From Polynucleobacter sp. TUM22923 (GTDB taxonomy: Bacteria; Pseudomonadota; Gammaproteobacteria; Burkholderiales; Burkholderiaceae): DNA of 64,000 bases. Shown one piece after another: positions 1 to 9,257 of this stretch (the stretch's first letter is position 1; each line of letters opens with the position of its first letter). The notes beneath the pieces were generated by a model, which was given only the letters and a program-made list of their open reading frames with translations, had not been told where the DNA came from and did not search any database. The translations under genes were made by a program, and so were the position numbers. The DNA lies in NCBI RefSeq assembly GCF_030295705.1, contig NZ_AP027274.1:124001-188000 (forward strand), written 5' to 3'.

Positions 1-780
1 ATCATCCTGACACTCCACCACAGTGCCAGTGGGTAAGTGCGTAATACGAACTGCAGAATCTGTTTTATTAATGTGCTGACCACCTGCACCAGAAGCGCGA
101 AAAGTATCAACGCGTAGTTCAGCGGGATTGATTTTGACGGCCTCTAATTCATCTGCCTCTGGCATCACCGCAACGGTGCATGCCGAGGTATGAATGCGTC
201 CCTGAGTCTCAGTTTGGGGAACTCGCTGAACGCGATGACCACCAGATTCAAACTTGAGGCGAGAGTAGACCGATTGACCCACTAGGCGTAAGACCACTTC
301 CTTGTAGCCGCCTAAATCTGATTCAGCGGCATTCACAATTTCGACTTTCCAGCCCTGGCGCTCTGCAAAGCGGATGTACATACGATACAAATCATTAGCA
401 AACAGGGCGCTCTCATCACCACCAGTACCGGCCCGGATCTCTAAGAACACATTGCGTTCATCATTCACGTCTTTGGGAAGCAATAGTTTTTGCAGTGTTT
501 CTGCTAGCACCTCCATCGTCGCCTGCGCTTGCTTTTGCTCCTCATCAGCAAAGTCCTTCATATCAGGATCTTTACGCATATCCTCAGCCGCCTGAGCATC
601 TGACTCAGCCTGTTTATATAAACCGAACTGCTCAACCACGGTTGCAATATCCGAATGCTCACGCGTGAGCTTTCGATATTGATCCATATCTTTCGTAGAC
701 TCTTGAGTAGTTAACAGGGAGTTGAGTTCGGCTAAGCGTGTATCTAGATGATCTAACTTAGCCCGCATGCTAGGCTTCAT
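1..780 (-). CDS. prfA: Peptide chain release factor 1 (partial, C-terminus outside window)
   Basis: Class I release factor that reads UAA and UAG in the ribosomal A site and triggers peptidyl-tRNA hydrolysis. The minus-strand frame is open from ATG at 780 to the window edge, giving about 260 of the roughly 360 residues expected. The GGQ hydrolysis motif is seen near the edge (context SGAGGQH, around positions 80-105), and the coiled-coil-rich N-terminus matches RF1. The start codon directly abuts the hemA stop, so the two are co-transcribed; hemA-prfA-prmC is a common order, and prmC would lie beyond the edge. RF2 is less likely given the hemA neighbour and the lack of a programmed frameshift. 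Confidence 0.95.
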   Translation of the reverse strand, partial: MKPSMRAKLDHLDTRLAELNSLLTTQESTKDMDQYRKLTREHSDIATVVEQFGLYKQAESDAQAAEDMRKDPDMKDFADEEQKQAQATMEVLAETLQKLLLPKDVNDERNVFLEIRAGTGGDESALFANDLYRMYIRFAERQGWKVEIVNAAESDLGGYKEVVLRLVGQSVYSRLKFESGGHRVQRVPQTETQGRIHTSACTVAVMPEADELEAVKINPAELRVDTFRASGAGGQHINKTDSAVRITHLPTGTVVECQDD

Positions 781-2097
781 CTAATGATCTTCTGGCTTAG
801 TGTGTGAGGAAAATAATTTGGGTAGTAATTTAATTAGTGCATCACGCTCGGCACCATGAGAGTGTTGCAAAGCATGGAGGGAGCCATGTAAAAATTTATT
901 AGTCAAGCCTTGCGCCATTGCATTGAGGACTTCTTGGGGATCATCGCCCCGCATCAAGCGTTTCATGGCGCGATCGAGCTCAAGCTGTCTAAGATGTTCA
1001 CCCTGTTGTTGAATATCCTGAATCAATGGGACTGTTTTACGGCCTTGCATCCAGTGCATAAAGTTTCCAACACGATCTTCAATAATCGCTTCGGCTTGAC
1101 TTACTGCCGCATGGCGCAAAGAAGCGCCCGTTTGAATCATGATGCCAAGGTCATCTACAGTGTAGAGATACACATCATTTAAACGAGAAATCTCGGACTC
1201 AATATCACGTGGTACTGCTAAATCGATCATCACCATGGGTTTGTGGCGACGTTGCTTAAGTGCACTCTCAACCATACCTAAACCAATAATTGGTAATGAT
1301 GACGCAGTACTAGAAACGATCACATCAAATTCATGTAATCGACTAGGAAGATCGGATAACTTCAATGATTCTGTCTTAATATCCTGATCAGCAATAGAAT
1401 CCGCCAATTCTTGACCGCGCTCGGTTGTTCGGTTGGCAATCGCTACTACTTTTGGTTTGCGCGCAGCAAAATGGGTTGCACATAGCGCGATCATTTCTCC
1501 GGCACCAATAAACAGTACGCGTTGGTCTGCAATGGTTTCAAAGATCCGTTCCGTGAGTCGTACCGATGCAGCAGCCATCGACACCGAGTGGGCGCCAATC
1601 TCTGTAGAGCTACGCACTTCTTTAGCGACTGCAAATGTCTTCTGAAAAAGTTGATTGAGATAAGTTCCAAGGACGCCTGCATCATTAGCTGTACGCACAG
1701 CATCCTTCATCTGACCTAAGATTTGGGTCTCACCAATCACCATCGAATCTAGTCCACAAGCTACTCTAAAAGCATGTCGTACGGCATCGGACTGGGGTAG
1801 CGCATATACGTGGGGTTGTAAGCTACTTGCTGCTAGCTGTTGGGTTTTAGCTAGCCAGTCAAAGGTAGCTTCATGCAATAAGCTAGCCGCATTGGCATCA
1901 TTTGCAGCGCAATAAATTTCCGTACGATTGCAGGTAGATAAAATAGTGGCTTCTGGCAGCCCAGCCTGATTCGCGCCAACGAGATGTTGGCGAAGATCGT
2001 GCAACGCTTCTTGAAGAAATTCAGGGGCAAAGGCCACTTTTTCTCGAATAGCAATCGGCGCTGTGTGATGATTGATGCCAAGTGTCAACAACTTCAT
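781..2097 (-). CDS. hemA: Glutamyl-tRNA reductase
   Basis: NADPH-dependent reduction of glutamyl-tRNA to glutamate-1-semialdehyde, the first committed step of C5-pathway haem synthesis. The protein starts [14 protein letters not shown] and carries the catalytic cysteine in STCNRTE (Cys56), the GAGEM nucleotide-binding loop and a C-terminal dimerisation region; 438 residues is normal. The frame is open 40 codons further upstream, but the family's conserved N-terminus begins at 2097, and a perfect TATAAT ends six bases before this ATG, so upstream starts would lie before the predicted transcript start. It is followed immediately by prfA. Confidence 0.96.
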   Translation of the reverse strand: MKLLTLGINHHTAPIAIREKVAFAPEFLQEALHDLRQHLVGANQAGLPEATILSTCNRTEIYCAANDANAASLLHEATFDWLAKTQQLAASSLQPHVYALPQSDAVRHAFRVACGLDSMVIGETQILGQMKDAVRTANDAGVLGTYLNQLFQKTFAVAKEVRSSTEIGAHSVSMAAASVRLTERIFETIADQRVLFIGAGEMIALCATHFAARKPKVVAIANRTTERGQELADSIADQDIKTESLKLSDLPSRLHEFDVIVSSTASSLPIIGLGMVESALKQRRHKPMVMIDLAVPRDIESEISRLNDVYLYTVDDLGIMIQTGASLRHAAVSQAEAIIEDRVGNFMHWMQGRKTVPLIQDIQQQGEHLRQLELDRAMKRLMRGDDPQEVLNAMAQGLTNKFLHGSLHALQHSHGAERDALIKLLPKLFSSHTKPEDH

Positions 2098-2109
2098 TGT
2101 GCGATTATA
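2098..2109 (-). promoter_or_regulatory. -10 box of a leaderless hemA promoter
   Basis: On the minus strand TATAAT (2109-2104) is followed by CGCACA and then the hemA ATG. Transcription would start at or within a base or so of the A of ATG. No Shine-Dalgarno sequence is present and no good -35 hexamer is seen at the usual distance. Inferred from sequence only. Confidence 0.6.
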
Positions 2110-2138
2110 GAATTGATGCGGTATAAATGGGGGTTGCA

Positions 2139-2396
2139 ATGGGGTTTTTAGCTTTTTTACTAATCGGCAGCGTATCCGGCTTATTTGCCTGGGTGTCCTA
2201 TCCACGCCCCCGATCACTCAAACTATCGCGTCAGAAGCTCCTTTGGGCGGCTCTGATCGGTTTCCTAGCGGCTTTTGCCAGCTCTTTCGCAGGGCAGTGG
2301 ACTGGATTCTTCCAATCCGGACAAATACTGGAGTGGCTCAGTGCAATTGTGGCTGCTAGCCTGTCAGGCTACCTTTATGCGGTGATTGCCAGGTAG
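2139..2396 (+). CDS. Small membrane protein, GlsB/YeaQ/YmgE-like
   Basis: An 85-residue hydrophobic protein with about three predicted membrane segments (near residues 2-20, 35-52 and 60-80 from the second ATG). Glycine spacing and overall pattern resemble the transglycosylase-associated family (GlsB/YeaQ/YmgE), small stress-associated inner-membrane proteins of unknown mechanism; the resemblance is by eye. An ATG at 2127 is also possible, but TATAAA at 2122-2127 could be this gene's -10 box, which would place the transcript start just before 2139. It is divergent from hemA with about 40 bases between them. Confidence 0.6.
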   Translation: MGFLAFLLIGSVSGLFAWVSYPRPRSLKLSRQKLLWAALIGFLAAFASSFAGQWTGFFQSGQILEWLSAIVAASLSGYLYAVIAR

Positions 2397-2436
2397 CTAA
2401 CTAAGTAGTTAACTAACTAACTGAGTAACTAACTGC
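2397..2436. repeat. Imperfect CTAA tetranucleotide tract
   Basis: Ten consecutive four-base units: CTAA appears five times, interspersed with the variants GTAG, TTAA, CTGA, GTAA and CTGC. It begins right after the stop codon of the small membrane gene and fills most of the gap to the convergent ung gene. It contains stop codons in all plus-strand frames and the palindrome AGTTAACT. Confidence 0.7.
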
Positions 2437-2450
2437 AACTCATGAAGTGT

Positions 2451-3227
2451 TCAACTAAACAGCGAGCCTTGATCCGACGCACAGAGATCCTCGCCAGATT
2501 GGTTAACCCAGCATATTGGGCTCAGACCATGTTCTGTTAACCATGTATTGGCTTTTTTAAAATGCCCACAACTGGCTTTTCCATCAGGCTGTAAGAATGG
2601 CTGATCGGTTTTATACACCCCCAGTCCTGAGGGGTGGGAGGATTGCAGAATAAGCTGCTGAGATCCCGATTCAATAAGGGCTAGCTTGGACTGGGCGTGT
2701 CCGCCCCACAGCATCCAGACAAGATTTGGTTGGTACTTGACCAACTCAGCAATCAGTCGATCAATGAGCGATTTCCAACCCAAGTTTGCATGGCTTCCTG
2801 CTTCGCCTAATTTGACGCTCAGCGCGGTATTGAGCAGGAGTACGCCTTGCTTTGCCCAGTCATGCAAATCTCCACTAGAAAGAGCGCCAAAGCCCTCTAA
2901 GGCTAATGCTTTACGAATATTGCGAAGTGAGCTTGGGAATTGGCGAGAGTTGAGGGGAATGTGGCCGGGAACAGAAAAGGCCAAACCTTGAGCAAGGCCT
3001 GGCGAGTGATAGGGATCTTGACCCAGAATCACCACCTTGACATTAGAAAGGGCGGTCAGCGATAAGGCTTTGAAGAAATTCTGGGGCTCTGGCCTAATCA
3101 GGCTGCCTTCCAGATCAATTTCTGCTTGAAGCTTACTTTGTAGAGTTTGCCATTGGGTAGATTCAAAATAATCACCTAATAGACTGCGCCAATCTTCAGG
3201 AATATCTGCAGGAGAAAATGCCGTCAT
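2451..3227 (-). CDS. ung: Uracil-DNA glycosylase, family 1
   Basis: Removes uracil from DNA to start base-excision repair. The 258-residue protein has the water-activating motif GQDPYH at residues 69-74 (Asp71) and the LLLNTALSV strand. The motif usually written HPSPLS, carrying the catalytic His, here reads HPSGLG (residues 198-203) and is followed by a longer-looking loop. Its start overlaps the stop of the M61 peptidase gene by one base (TAATG), so it is the last gene of the ubiH-dsbC-M61-ung operon. Confidence 0.95.
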   Translation of the reverse strand: MTAFSPADIPEDWRSLLGDYFESTQWQTLQSKLQAEIDLEGSLIRPEPQNFFKALSLTALSNVKVVILGQDPYHSPGLAQGLAFSVPGHIPLNSRQFPSSLRNIRKALALEGFGALSSGDLHDWAKQGVLLLNTALSVKLGEAGSHANLGWKSLIDRLIAELVKYQPNLVWMLWGGHAQSKLALIESGSQQLILQSSHPSGLGVYKTDQPFLQPDGKASCGHFKKANTWLTEHGLSPICWVNQSGEDLCASDQGSLFS

Positions 3228-5011
3228 TAATGCGCTGCAGTAAAGTCATATTGTGTCGGCATTTGATTCTCTTCTAATGTAGTCATGCATTGATGCTCTA
3301 GATCGTCCCTATAAAAACTGATGGTGATAACTTGTTTGCTTACCAAACTAGATAAAACGGTATCGAGGCGGGCTGCAGTGATACGTTCGCCATTGATACT
3401 GGCAAGCAAGTCCCCAGGGGCAAGTCCGGCTAGTTGCGCTGCACCGCCATCAAGCACATGCGATATCTTGAGCCAGCCATTAACATCAACATGACGCATA
3501 CCCAACTGAAGTTTCACTTTCTCTAGCTTGGTGTGTGCTTTTGTTTGAACTGAAATACAGTTTTGGTCAAACCATTTCTGTAGCGGAATATCTTCAACGC
3601 CAAAAATATAGCGAGTTTTAAAGGCGCTCCAGGTTTTATTAAAACCAGGCCCTAGCAATTCCACCATTAAGTCATCAAGACCATTCTCGGCAATACCATT
3701 GAGGGTGAGACCATGACGTTGCCAAATGAGGCGCATCAAATCATCCAGTGATTGTGTATTGAGGGTAAATATCCGAATTTGAAGATCAAGACCTAGGGCA
3801 AGCAATGCCCCTTTACCGTAGTAGCTTACTACTGCGTTGGGCGTGTTCTCATCTGCCTGGTAGTACTTCGTCCAGGCATCAAAAGAGCTATCAGCCAAAC
3901 TTTGCTTATGTCTTCCAGGGCCTCGTAGAACGGCATTCCAATGATTGGCAACAAGCTTGAGATAGGTCTTCAGATCAATCCGTTTACTACGTAGCAGCTG
4001 TAGATCATCGTAGTAACTAGTAAAGCCTTCAAATAACCAAAGCAAGCGCGTATGGTTTCTGCGATTAAGTTGATAGGGTTGAAAGGCTTTAGCTTGAATG
4101 CGCTTTACAAGCCAAGCATGAAAATATTCATGACTACAAAGACCGAGGAACTCACGATAAGCAGTTTCATCTAAGGGTGTATGGATCTGTGGGATCTGAT
4201 CGCGTCGACAGAGCAGGGCAGTGCTATCGCGATGTTCAAGACCGCCATAGCCAGCAAGTACAGCATTTACCAGAAACAGATAATTCTTAAACGGAGCCTG
4301 TTTTGATGTGGGCTCAAAAAGACTAATGGTGCACGTACAGATCGCTTGTAGATCGATTGCCAATCGCGCTAAATCAACCTCATGGATACATCCCTGAATC
4401 GCCATGCTATGGGATACGCCATTGGATTTCCAATGCGCAATCTGAAACACGCCCATAGCAATCGGATGATCAAGCAAATCATCATAATTTTTGGCAAGAT
4501 AAAAGCCATAGCCTTGGCTATCAACCTTAGCTGCGCGCAAACTTGTCTGGACTGTCCAATCATTAGCAGATGCATCTTGAGGTGGCATCAGAATTAGGGC
4601 GCAAGGTAATAGCTCTTGACCCTTCACAAATAAACACAAACTACTAGCATTGATAAACGCACGATCAGCACCTAAATAAGCAGTGCGAACGGAGGAATCA
4701 AATGCATATACCGTAGTCAGAATTTCAACAGGGCCAACTACATTGGGTAAGCGCCACTGATCGTTATCAATGCGTTCAAGTGCTAGTTGTTGATTTGGCT
4801 TGTCAGCAACATATGCTTGAATGGTTTCAATATGTTTACTAAAGTCCCGAATTAAATAGCTTCCTGGAATCCAGCTTGGCATTTGGATGATCTGCCCGCC
4901 GGGAAGTGGATTGTCAATACGAAGCTTGACATGAAAGCGGTGACTATTTAAATCAGTTGACCAAATCGTATATTGAATAGCGGGCCAATCTGAGGGATGA
5001 GGGATTTTCAT
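3227..5011 (-). CDS. M61 family metallopeptidase with C-terminal PDZ domain
   Basis: Glycyl-aminopeptidase-like zinc peptidase of 594 residues. The N-terminal beta domain holds the family pattern PSWIPGSYLIRDF (about residues 45-57). The zinc site HEYFH is at residues 294-298, with LLWLFEGFTSYYDD downstream supplying the glutamate ligand. A PDZ domain lies near residues 500-560 (GLAPGDLLASINGE). No signal peptide is evident, so a cytoplasmic location is likely. The gap to dsbC is six bases. The physiological substrate of this bacterial group is unknown. Confidence 0.9.
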   Translation of the reverse strand: MKIPHPSDWPAIQYTIWSTDLNSHRFHVKLRIDNPLPGGQIIQMPSWIPGSYLIRDFSKHIETIQAYVADKPNQQLALERIDNDQWRLPNVVGPVEILTTVYAFDSSVRTAYLGADRAFINASSLCLFVKGQELLPCALILMPPQDASANDWTVQTSLRAAKVDSQGYGFYLAKNYDDLLDHPIAMGVFQIAHWKSNGVSHSMAIQGCIHEVDLARLAIDLQAICTCTISLFEPTSKQAPFKNYLFLVNAVLAGYGGLEHRDSTALLCRRDQIPQIHTPLDETAYREFLGLCSHEYFHAWLVKRIQAKAFQPYQLNRRNHTRLLWLFEGFTSYYDDLQLLRSKRIDLKTYLKLVANHWNAVLRGPGRHKQSLADSSFDAWTKYYQADENTPNAVVSYYGKGALLALGLDLQIRIFTLNTQSLDDLMRLIWQRHGLTLNGIAENGLDDLMVELLGPGFNKTWSAFKTRYIFGVEDIPLQKWFDQNCISVQTKAHTKLEKVKLQLGMRHVDVNGWLKISHVLDGGAAQLAGLAPGDLLASINGERITAARLDTVLSSLVSKQVITISFYRDDLEHQCMTTLEENQMPTQYDFTAAH

Positions 5012-5017
5012 GATCAG

Positions 5018-5734
5018 TTACTTCAAACTACTAAATTTCTTTTCAATATCTACAATTTGTACTGCGCCCGGAAAGCGACTGCCATCAGTAAAGAAAAGGG
5101 TAGGCGTGCCTGTGATTCCATAGGTTTTTGCAAAGGCCATATTTTTGTCTAAGGGGGTTGTGCAGTCGCTCTTGCCACTAGGTGCGATGCCATTAATCAT
5201 CCAGTCAACATAGGTTTTTTGCGGATCTGCAGAGCACCAAATTTGCTTAGACTTCTGTGCAGAGTCGGCGGATAAAATCGGAATCAAATAGGTATAGATT
5301 GTGACGTTATCTAGCTGCTGTAAGGATTTTTCGAGGCGCTTGCAATAGCCGCAGTTGGGATCTGAAAACACGGCAAGTTGCCTAGTTCCATTGCCTCGTA
5401 CGGCTTTTAAGGCATTGGCTGGCAATAGCTCAGACCATTTAATTCGATTCAGATCAGCCTGTCTTTGCTCGGTAATGTTTTTGCCGCTAGCAAGCTCAAT
5501 AATTTCACCTTGAATCAGGTATTTTGCGTTGGTATCGGTATAAAACACCTCGTTACCAACCATGACTTCATAGATGCCGGTAATCGGTGAGGCGCTCACG
5601 CTCTTAATCTTGGTATTGGCGCCAATCTTTTTTTGAAGTTCAGACTTAATCTGTTGCTCAGATTGTGCATGTAGAGGCCCCACAGAAAAGAGGAGTGCAC
5701 ATACAGCAGCAAGGTTAAAAAATAGTTTATTCAA
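5018..5734 (-). CDS. dsbC: Thiol:disulfide interchange protein DsbC
   Basis: Periplasmic disulfide isomerase. A cleavable signal peptide of about 24 residues ends at LHAQ, followed by the DsbC dimerisation region and a thioredoxin fold with CGYC at residues 128-131. A second cysteine pair (QIWC and KSDC) and the cis-Pro loop TGTPTLFF are present. I chose the TTG start at 5734 because GGAG lies nine bases upstream and the signal peptide then begins at once ([10 protein letters not shown]); an in-frame ATG at 5761 would add nine residues and overlap ubiH by 35 bases instead of 8. Confidence 0.9.
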   Translation of the reverse strand: MNKLFFNLAAVCALLFSVGPLHAQSEQQIKSELQKKIGANTKIKSVSASPITGIYEVMVGNEVFYTDTNAKYLIQGEIIELASGKNITEQRQADLNRIKWSELLPANALKAVRGNGTRQLAVFSDPNCGYCKRLEKSLQQLDNVTIYTYLIPILSADSAQKSKQIWCSADPQKTYVDWMINGIAPSGKSDCTTPLDKNMAFAKTYGITGTPTLFFTDGSRFPGAVQIVDIEKKFSSLK

Positions 5735-7001
5735 GATTAATATCTCCAAGGGCGCGTTCAATCAGACTCCGTTTTATAAAGTGACTGCGATTCACTATGC
5801 CTAGACCCCAGTTGCGTAACTGACGCTCTGTCGCACTGCTGGCCGAGAATAATTTTTTGAGTTTATCGGTTACCCACAAGAGGGCGCTAGTGTCACCTTG
5901 ACGTTGTCGCTCATATCGACGCAACAACACCTGATCATTGAGCAACCGAAAGGATTCTCGTTTGCCAATAATCTGCAGCAGGCTCGCTACATCTCTCAAG
6001 CCTAAATTTAAACCTTGTCCTGCAAGTGGATGGATGACATGAGCAGCATCACCGATAAGTACTACCTGTGGATTTTCTGCTGGCCCAATGAATCGATCCG
6101 CCTTCATTTTCTTGAGTGGAAAGGTAGCTACTTTCGAGTGTAGCGTTAAGACGCCTAACTGCGCTACGAGCGCACCCTGAGCAATATTGGAAAACGCTTC
6201 AGTCCAAGCTGCTTGATCTAGCGTTAAAAGATGATTTGCGTTTTCAGTAGAGGTAGACCACACCATTGAGACTTGTTTGTTTGGAAGGGGCAGCATAGCG
6301 ACAATGTCACCGCCAGGTAAAAACCATTGGTAGGCAGTTTCAAGGTGGGCACGTGTGCAAGTCCAGTTGGCCACTACTGCATTTTGCGAGTAGCTTTCTT
6401 CGCTAATCGAAATGCCTAATTCATTTCGCATGGGGGAGTTTGACCCATCAGCTGCAATAACCAGCCGTGCATGAACCTCAGAACCATTCGCAAGGTGTAA
6501 GTCCACCCCATGGGAAAGGATTGCTATTTTCTCTACAGATGCATTCACGCGTTCCAATTTATTTTGAAAGCGCGATGCCTGATCTAATGTGTGCTCAATT
6601 AAGTTGGCTTCCCCGATCCAAGCAAGCTGGGGTACGCCTGCTTCAAAAGCAGAAAGATGTAGTTGATCTTGTTTATCGCCGCGGTCACCAAAAATTTTCA
6701 TATCTCTGACTGCCTGTAGGCGTCGATGATCGAGTGCGTCCCAGAGTTGTAAATGGGATAGTAGTTTTTGGGTGCCTGGTGAAAAGGCATAAATGCGCTG
6801 ACCCCATTGATCGCCATGAGGCTCAGGAACGGCAGATCCAAGGTCAGGCGCTATCTGAATAGTTTGAAGGCCTAGCCGCGCTAAACCCAGCGCGCATGCC
6901 TTGCCGACGATGCCGCCTCCCACTACGGCAACATCAACCACCCTTAATTGGGCAGTTTTTTTTGGTAATTCACTAGGAATATTTTGGCGCGCTTCTGACA
7001 T
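5727..7001 (-). CDS. FAD-dependent UbiH/UbiF/COQ6-family hydroxylase
   Basis: Flavin monooxygenase of ubiquinone ring hydroxylation. The N-terminus has the dinucleotide-binding motif [21 protein letters not shown], and the C-terminal half has the family signature around [22 protein letters not shown]. Length of 424 residues is typical. Which ring position it hydroxylates cannot be told from sequence alone; betaproteobacterial UbiH-family enzymes vary in regiospecificity. It is the first gene of the ubiH-dsbC-M61-ung operon and is divergent from ychF across about 40 bases. Confidence 0.88.
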   Translation of the reverse strand: MSEARQNIPSELPKKTAQLRVVDVAVVGGGIVGKACALGLARLGLQTIQIAPDLGSAVPEPHGDQWGQRIYAFSPGTQKLLSHLQLWDALDHRRLQAVRDMKIFGDRGDKQDQLHLSAFEAGVPQLAWIGEANLIEHTLDQASRFQNKLERVNASVEKIAILSHGVDLHLANGSEVHARLVIAADGSNSPMRNELGISISEESYSQNAVVANWTCTRAHLETAYQWFLPGGDIVAMLPLPNKQVSMVWSTSTENANHLLTLDQAAWTEAFSNIAQGALVAQLGVLTLHSKVATFPLKKMKADRFIGPAENPQVVLIGDAAHVIHPLAGQGLNLGLRDVASLLQIIGKRESFRLLNDQVLLRRYERQRQGDTSALLWVTDKLKKLFSASSATERQLRNWGLGIVNRSHFIKRSLIERALGDINLE

Positions 7002-7013
7002 ATCTCGATGATA
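7002..7013 (-). promoter_or_regulatory. -10-like box, leaderless promoter of the ubiH-like gene
   Basis: Minus strand TATCAT (7013-7008, five of six consensus), then CGAGAT, then the ATG at 7001. The spacing of exactly six bases matches that seen at hemA, and no Shine-Dalgarno sequence precedes the start. Confidence 0.5.
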
Positions 7014-7028
7014 TCGAAAGTAGCCCTT

Positions 7029-7040
7029 TACAATAGCCTC
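7029..7040 (+). promoter_or_regulatory. -10-like box, leaderless promoter of ychF
   Basis: TACAAT (7029-7034, five of six consensus), then AGCCTC, then the ychF ATG at 7041. There is no Shine-Dalgarno sequence. It faces the divergent ubiH promoter; the two -10 boxes are 15 bases apart. Confidence 0.5.
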
Positions 7041-8135
7041 ATGTCTTTAAAATGTGGCATCGTCGGCCTGCCTAACGTCGGCAAATCTACCCTCTTTAAC
7101 GCGCTTACCAAGGCTGGGATCGCGGCGGAAAACTATCCTTTCTGCACGATCGAGCCTAATGTAGGCGTAGTAGAGGTTCCTGACCCCCGTCTGGCCGCTT
7201 TGGCTGAGATAGTCAAACCTGAGCGAATATTGCCCGCTGCAGTCGAGTTTGTCGATATTGCGGGCTTGGTGGCCGGCGCCTCCAAAGGTGAGGGGCTTGG
7301 TAACCAATTCTTGGCTAATATTCGTGAAACCGACGCTATTACTCATGTTGTGCGTTGCTTTGAAGACGCGAACATCATTCACGTCGCAGGCAAGATTGAT
7401 CCGATTGCCGATATTGGGGTTATTGACACCGAGCTAGCCTTATCTGACCTAGCTACCGTTGAAAAAACACTCAATCGCTCTAGTAAGGCTGCCAAGTCTG
7501 GTAACGATAAAGATGCGGCTGCCTTGGTTGCTGTCTTGACTAAGGTTCAGGCTCATCTTGATCAAGCACTACCTGTGCGCAGCATGGATTTGACGGAAGA
7601 CGAACACCTTCTTATTAAGCCGCTTTGCCTTATTACTGCAAAACCTGCCATGTACGTTGCCAATGTCAAAGAAGATGGTTTTACAAATAACCCGCACCTT
7701 GATGCCGTAAAAGAGCATGCTGCCAAAGAGGGTGCACCAGTAGTGGCGGTATGCGCCGCTATTGAGGCTGAAATCGCCGACTTGGACGATGCAGACAAAG
7801 TAGAGTTTTTAGCTGACCTAGGCATGCAAGAGCCGGGCTTAGATCGCGTGATTCGGGCCGGATATGACCTATTGGGTCTGCAGACTTACTTTACCGCTGG
7901 CGTAAAAGAAGTTCGGGCATGGACGATTCACAAAGGGGACACCGGACCTCAGGCTGCTGGAGTCATTCATACAGATTTTGAGCGGGGATTTATTCGCGCG
8001 CAAACGATTGCTTATGAGGATTTCATTCAGTTCAAAGGGGAGTCTGGAGCCAAAGAGGCCGGTAAGATGCGCGCCGAAGGCAAAGAGTATGTCGTTAAAG
8101 ATGGCGACGTATTGAATTTCCTTTTTAACGTCTAA
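7041..8135 (+). CDS. ychF: Redox-regulated ATPase / Obg-family GTPase-like protein YchF
   Basis: Universally conserved P-loop ATPase linked to ribosomes and oxidative stress. It begins [22 protein letters not shown] (P-loop GLPNVGKST), has the G3 region [20 protein letters not shown] and ends with the TGS-like domain (about the last 85 residues). The 364-residue length fits the family. The frame is open 33 bases upstream, but the conserved N-terminus and the -10 box at 7029 support ATG 7041. A strong terminator follows. Confidence 0.96.
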   Translation: MSLKCGIVGLPNVGKSTLFNALTKAGIAAENYPFCTIEPNVGVVEVPDPRLAALAEIVKPERILPAAVEFVDIAGLVAGASKGEGLGNQFLANIRETDAITHVVRCFEDANIIHVAGKIDPIADIGVIDTELALSDLATVEKTLNRSSKAAKSGNDKDAAALVAVLTKVQAHLDQALPVRSMDLTEDEHLLIKPLCLITAKPAMYVANVKEDGFTNNPHLDAVKEHAAKEGAPVVAVCAAIEAEIADLDDADKVEFLADLGMQEPGLDRVIRAGYDLLGLQTYFTAGVKEVRAWTIHKGDTGPQAAGVIHTDFERGFIRAQTIAYEDFIQFKGESGAKEAGKMRAEGKEYVVKDGDVLNFLFNV

Positions 8136-8153
8136 ATCCACCTGCGACCACAT

Positions 8154-8182
8154 TAAAAAAGCCCTCAATAGGGCTTTTTTAG
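8154..8182 (+). terminator. Rho-independent terminator after ychF
   Basis: AAAAAAGCCC, a short CTCAATA loop region, then GGGC and a run of six T. It is A-tract flanked and therefore bidirectional, so it may also end the minus-strand gene that stops at 8219. Confidence 0.9.
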
Positions 8183-8218
8183 TTTAATACCCCAAGTAGG
8201 GGAAAGAATAGGTCCAAA

Positions 8219-8566
8219 TTAAGCTGCTTTAGCAGCCTTTTCTAGACATTTAGAAACTTCTTCATAGCGCTTTAAAGCTATTTTAGAGGGGAGCACCTCT
8301 TTTTTGCGGCCATCATCATTGCTCACCATCTTGATGTAACCCATAGCACTCAGATTTTTTAGACGCCCATGGAGAGTGGCTTGCGATCCAAGCTCAGACA
8401 AGGAGATAAGGTCACCCACCAACAGCGATTGTTTGGCATGAAATCCCACAACAACTTTATTGAGTAATTCTTGCTCGGTGCTGTCGAGTTTTTTCCCTGG
8501 ATTCATTCGATCTAAAGCATCGAGTAAATTGAGAAAGCGTAAATAGGAGGATTTTGGTTTGTTCAT
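8219..8566 (-). CDS. Small winged-helix-like (MarR-type) transcription regulator
   Basis: A 115-residue protein with a helical N-terminus (about residues 5-45), a region resembling a helix-turn-helix (SLSELGSQATLHGRLKNLSAMGYI, about 55-80, given here as one motif), and a wing-like segment with charged residues (SNDDGRKKEVLPS). The layout is that of MarR or other winged-helix regulators, but I do not recognise a named family member. It is divergent from the membrane gene at 8697; the shared intergenic region holds two palindromic elements that could be its operators. Minus-strand TAAAAT lies eight bases before the ATG and there is no Shine-Dalgarno site. Confidence 0.75.
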   Translation of the reverse strand: MNKPKSSYLRFLNLLDALDRMNPGKKLDSTEQELLNKVVVGFHAKQSLLVGDLISLSELGSQATLHGRLKNLSAMGYIKMVSNDDGRKKEVLPSKIALKRYEEVSKCLEKAAKAA

Positions 8567-8603
8567 TAAAGGAGATTTTATGTGATTTTTGTCTAAAAAA
8601 ACA

Positions 8604-8615
8604 TGATTTAAATCA
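8604..8615. promoter_or_regulatory. Perfect 12-bp palindrome, candidate operator
   Basis: TGATTTAAATCA is its own reverse complement and lies 37 bases upstream of the small regulator's start, where autoregulatory operators commonly sit. Function is inferred from symmetry and position only. Confidence 0.4.
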
Positions 8616-8627
8616 CTAGCTATAGAG

Positions 8628-8694
8628 CTATCAGTATAAACCCTTGCCCTAATAGGTCAACGATATGTTTTCATAAATTAATCCATACTGATAG
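8628..8694. repeat. Perfect 10-bp inverted repeat spanning the divergent promoter region
   Basis: CTATCAGTAT (8628-8637) and its exact reverse complement ATACTGATAG (8685-8694) flank 47 bases. The right arm ends two bases before the ATG of the membrane gene. The arms could be two operator half-sites or a pair of separate binding sites brought together by looping. Confidence 0.55.
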
Positions 8695-8696
8695 TA

Positions 8697-9257
8697 ATGA
8701 CAAAATTATTACCAGATTGGCTAGCGGCTATCTGCATCAGTTTGCTTGCCTATAGCATATTGTTTTATCTCAATAATTGGCTTACCCAGCACTTATCCTT
8801 TAGCTTTGGAGTGAATTGGATTTACCTTCCTGCAGGGCTCAGACTATTCCTGGTCTTAATCTTTGGTTTTCCAGGGGCGCTTGGCATTGTGCTGGGCTCA
8901 TTTTTTATTAGCTACACGGGTGAGAATCCACCCGACCTCACAAGCTGTATTGGGATTGGTTTGATTTCAGGGTTTGCGCCTTATTTGGCCAGAGTGTTTG
9001 TACTAAACAATATTCAAGTTACACCCGATATGAGCAATTTCAGCCTACCTAAGCTATCTGCTTGTATTTTGATCTTTTCTTTATTAAGTGCGGGCTTGCA
9101 TCAGTGGTGGTTTGCTATTCGGGGATTTGATGATGCGGGTACTTTTAACCACTTCATAGCGATGTTGGTTGGCGATATCCTTGGAACTATTTTATTGATC
9201 GCGGTAATTAAATATGGATTAGATTTAGTGCGACCAATAAATCGCTTAATTAAATAA
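8697..9257 (+). CDS. Integral membrane protein, MASE1-like
   Basis: A 186-residue, very hydrophobic protein with about five or six membrane segments. The stretch [18 protein letters not shown] resembles the start of MASE1 sensory membrane domains, and later there is [10 protein letters not shown] as in those domains. Unlike typical MASE1 proteins there is no attached histidine kinase or GGDEF domain. The 3' end overlaps the convergent trpC by 12 bases. It pairs with the divergent small regulator, suggesting joint function, which is inference. Confidence 0.7.
   Translation: MTKLLPDWLAAICISLLAYSILFYLNNWLTQHLSFSFGVNWIYLPAGLRLFLVLIFGFPGALGIVLGSFFISYTGENPPDLTSCIGIGLISGFAPYLARVFVLNNIQVTPDMSNFSLPKLSACILIFSLLSAGLHQWWFAIRGFDDAGTFNHFIAMLVGDILGTILLIAVIKYGLDLVRPINRLIK

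Noticed and set aside
7008..7040. Longer YchF N-terminus starting at 7008
   Set aside because: The extra 11 residues are not part of the family, and the candidate -10 box lies within them.
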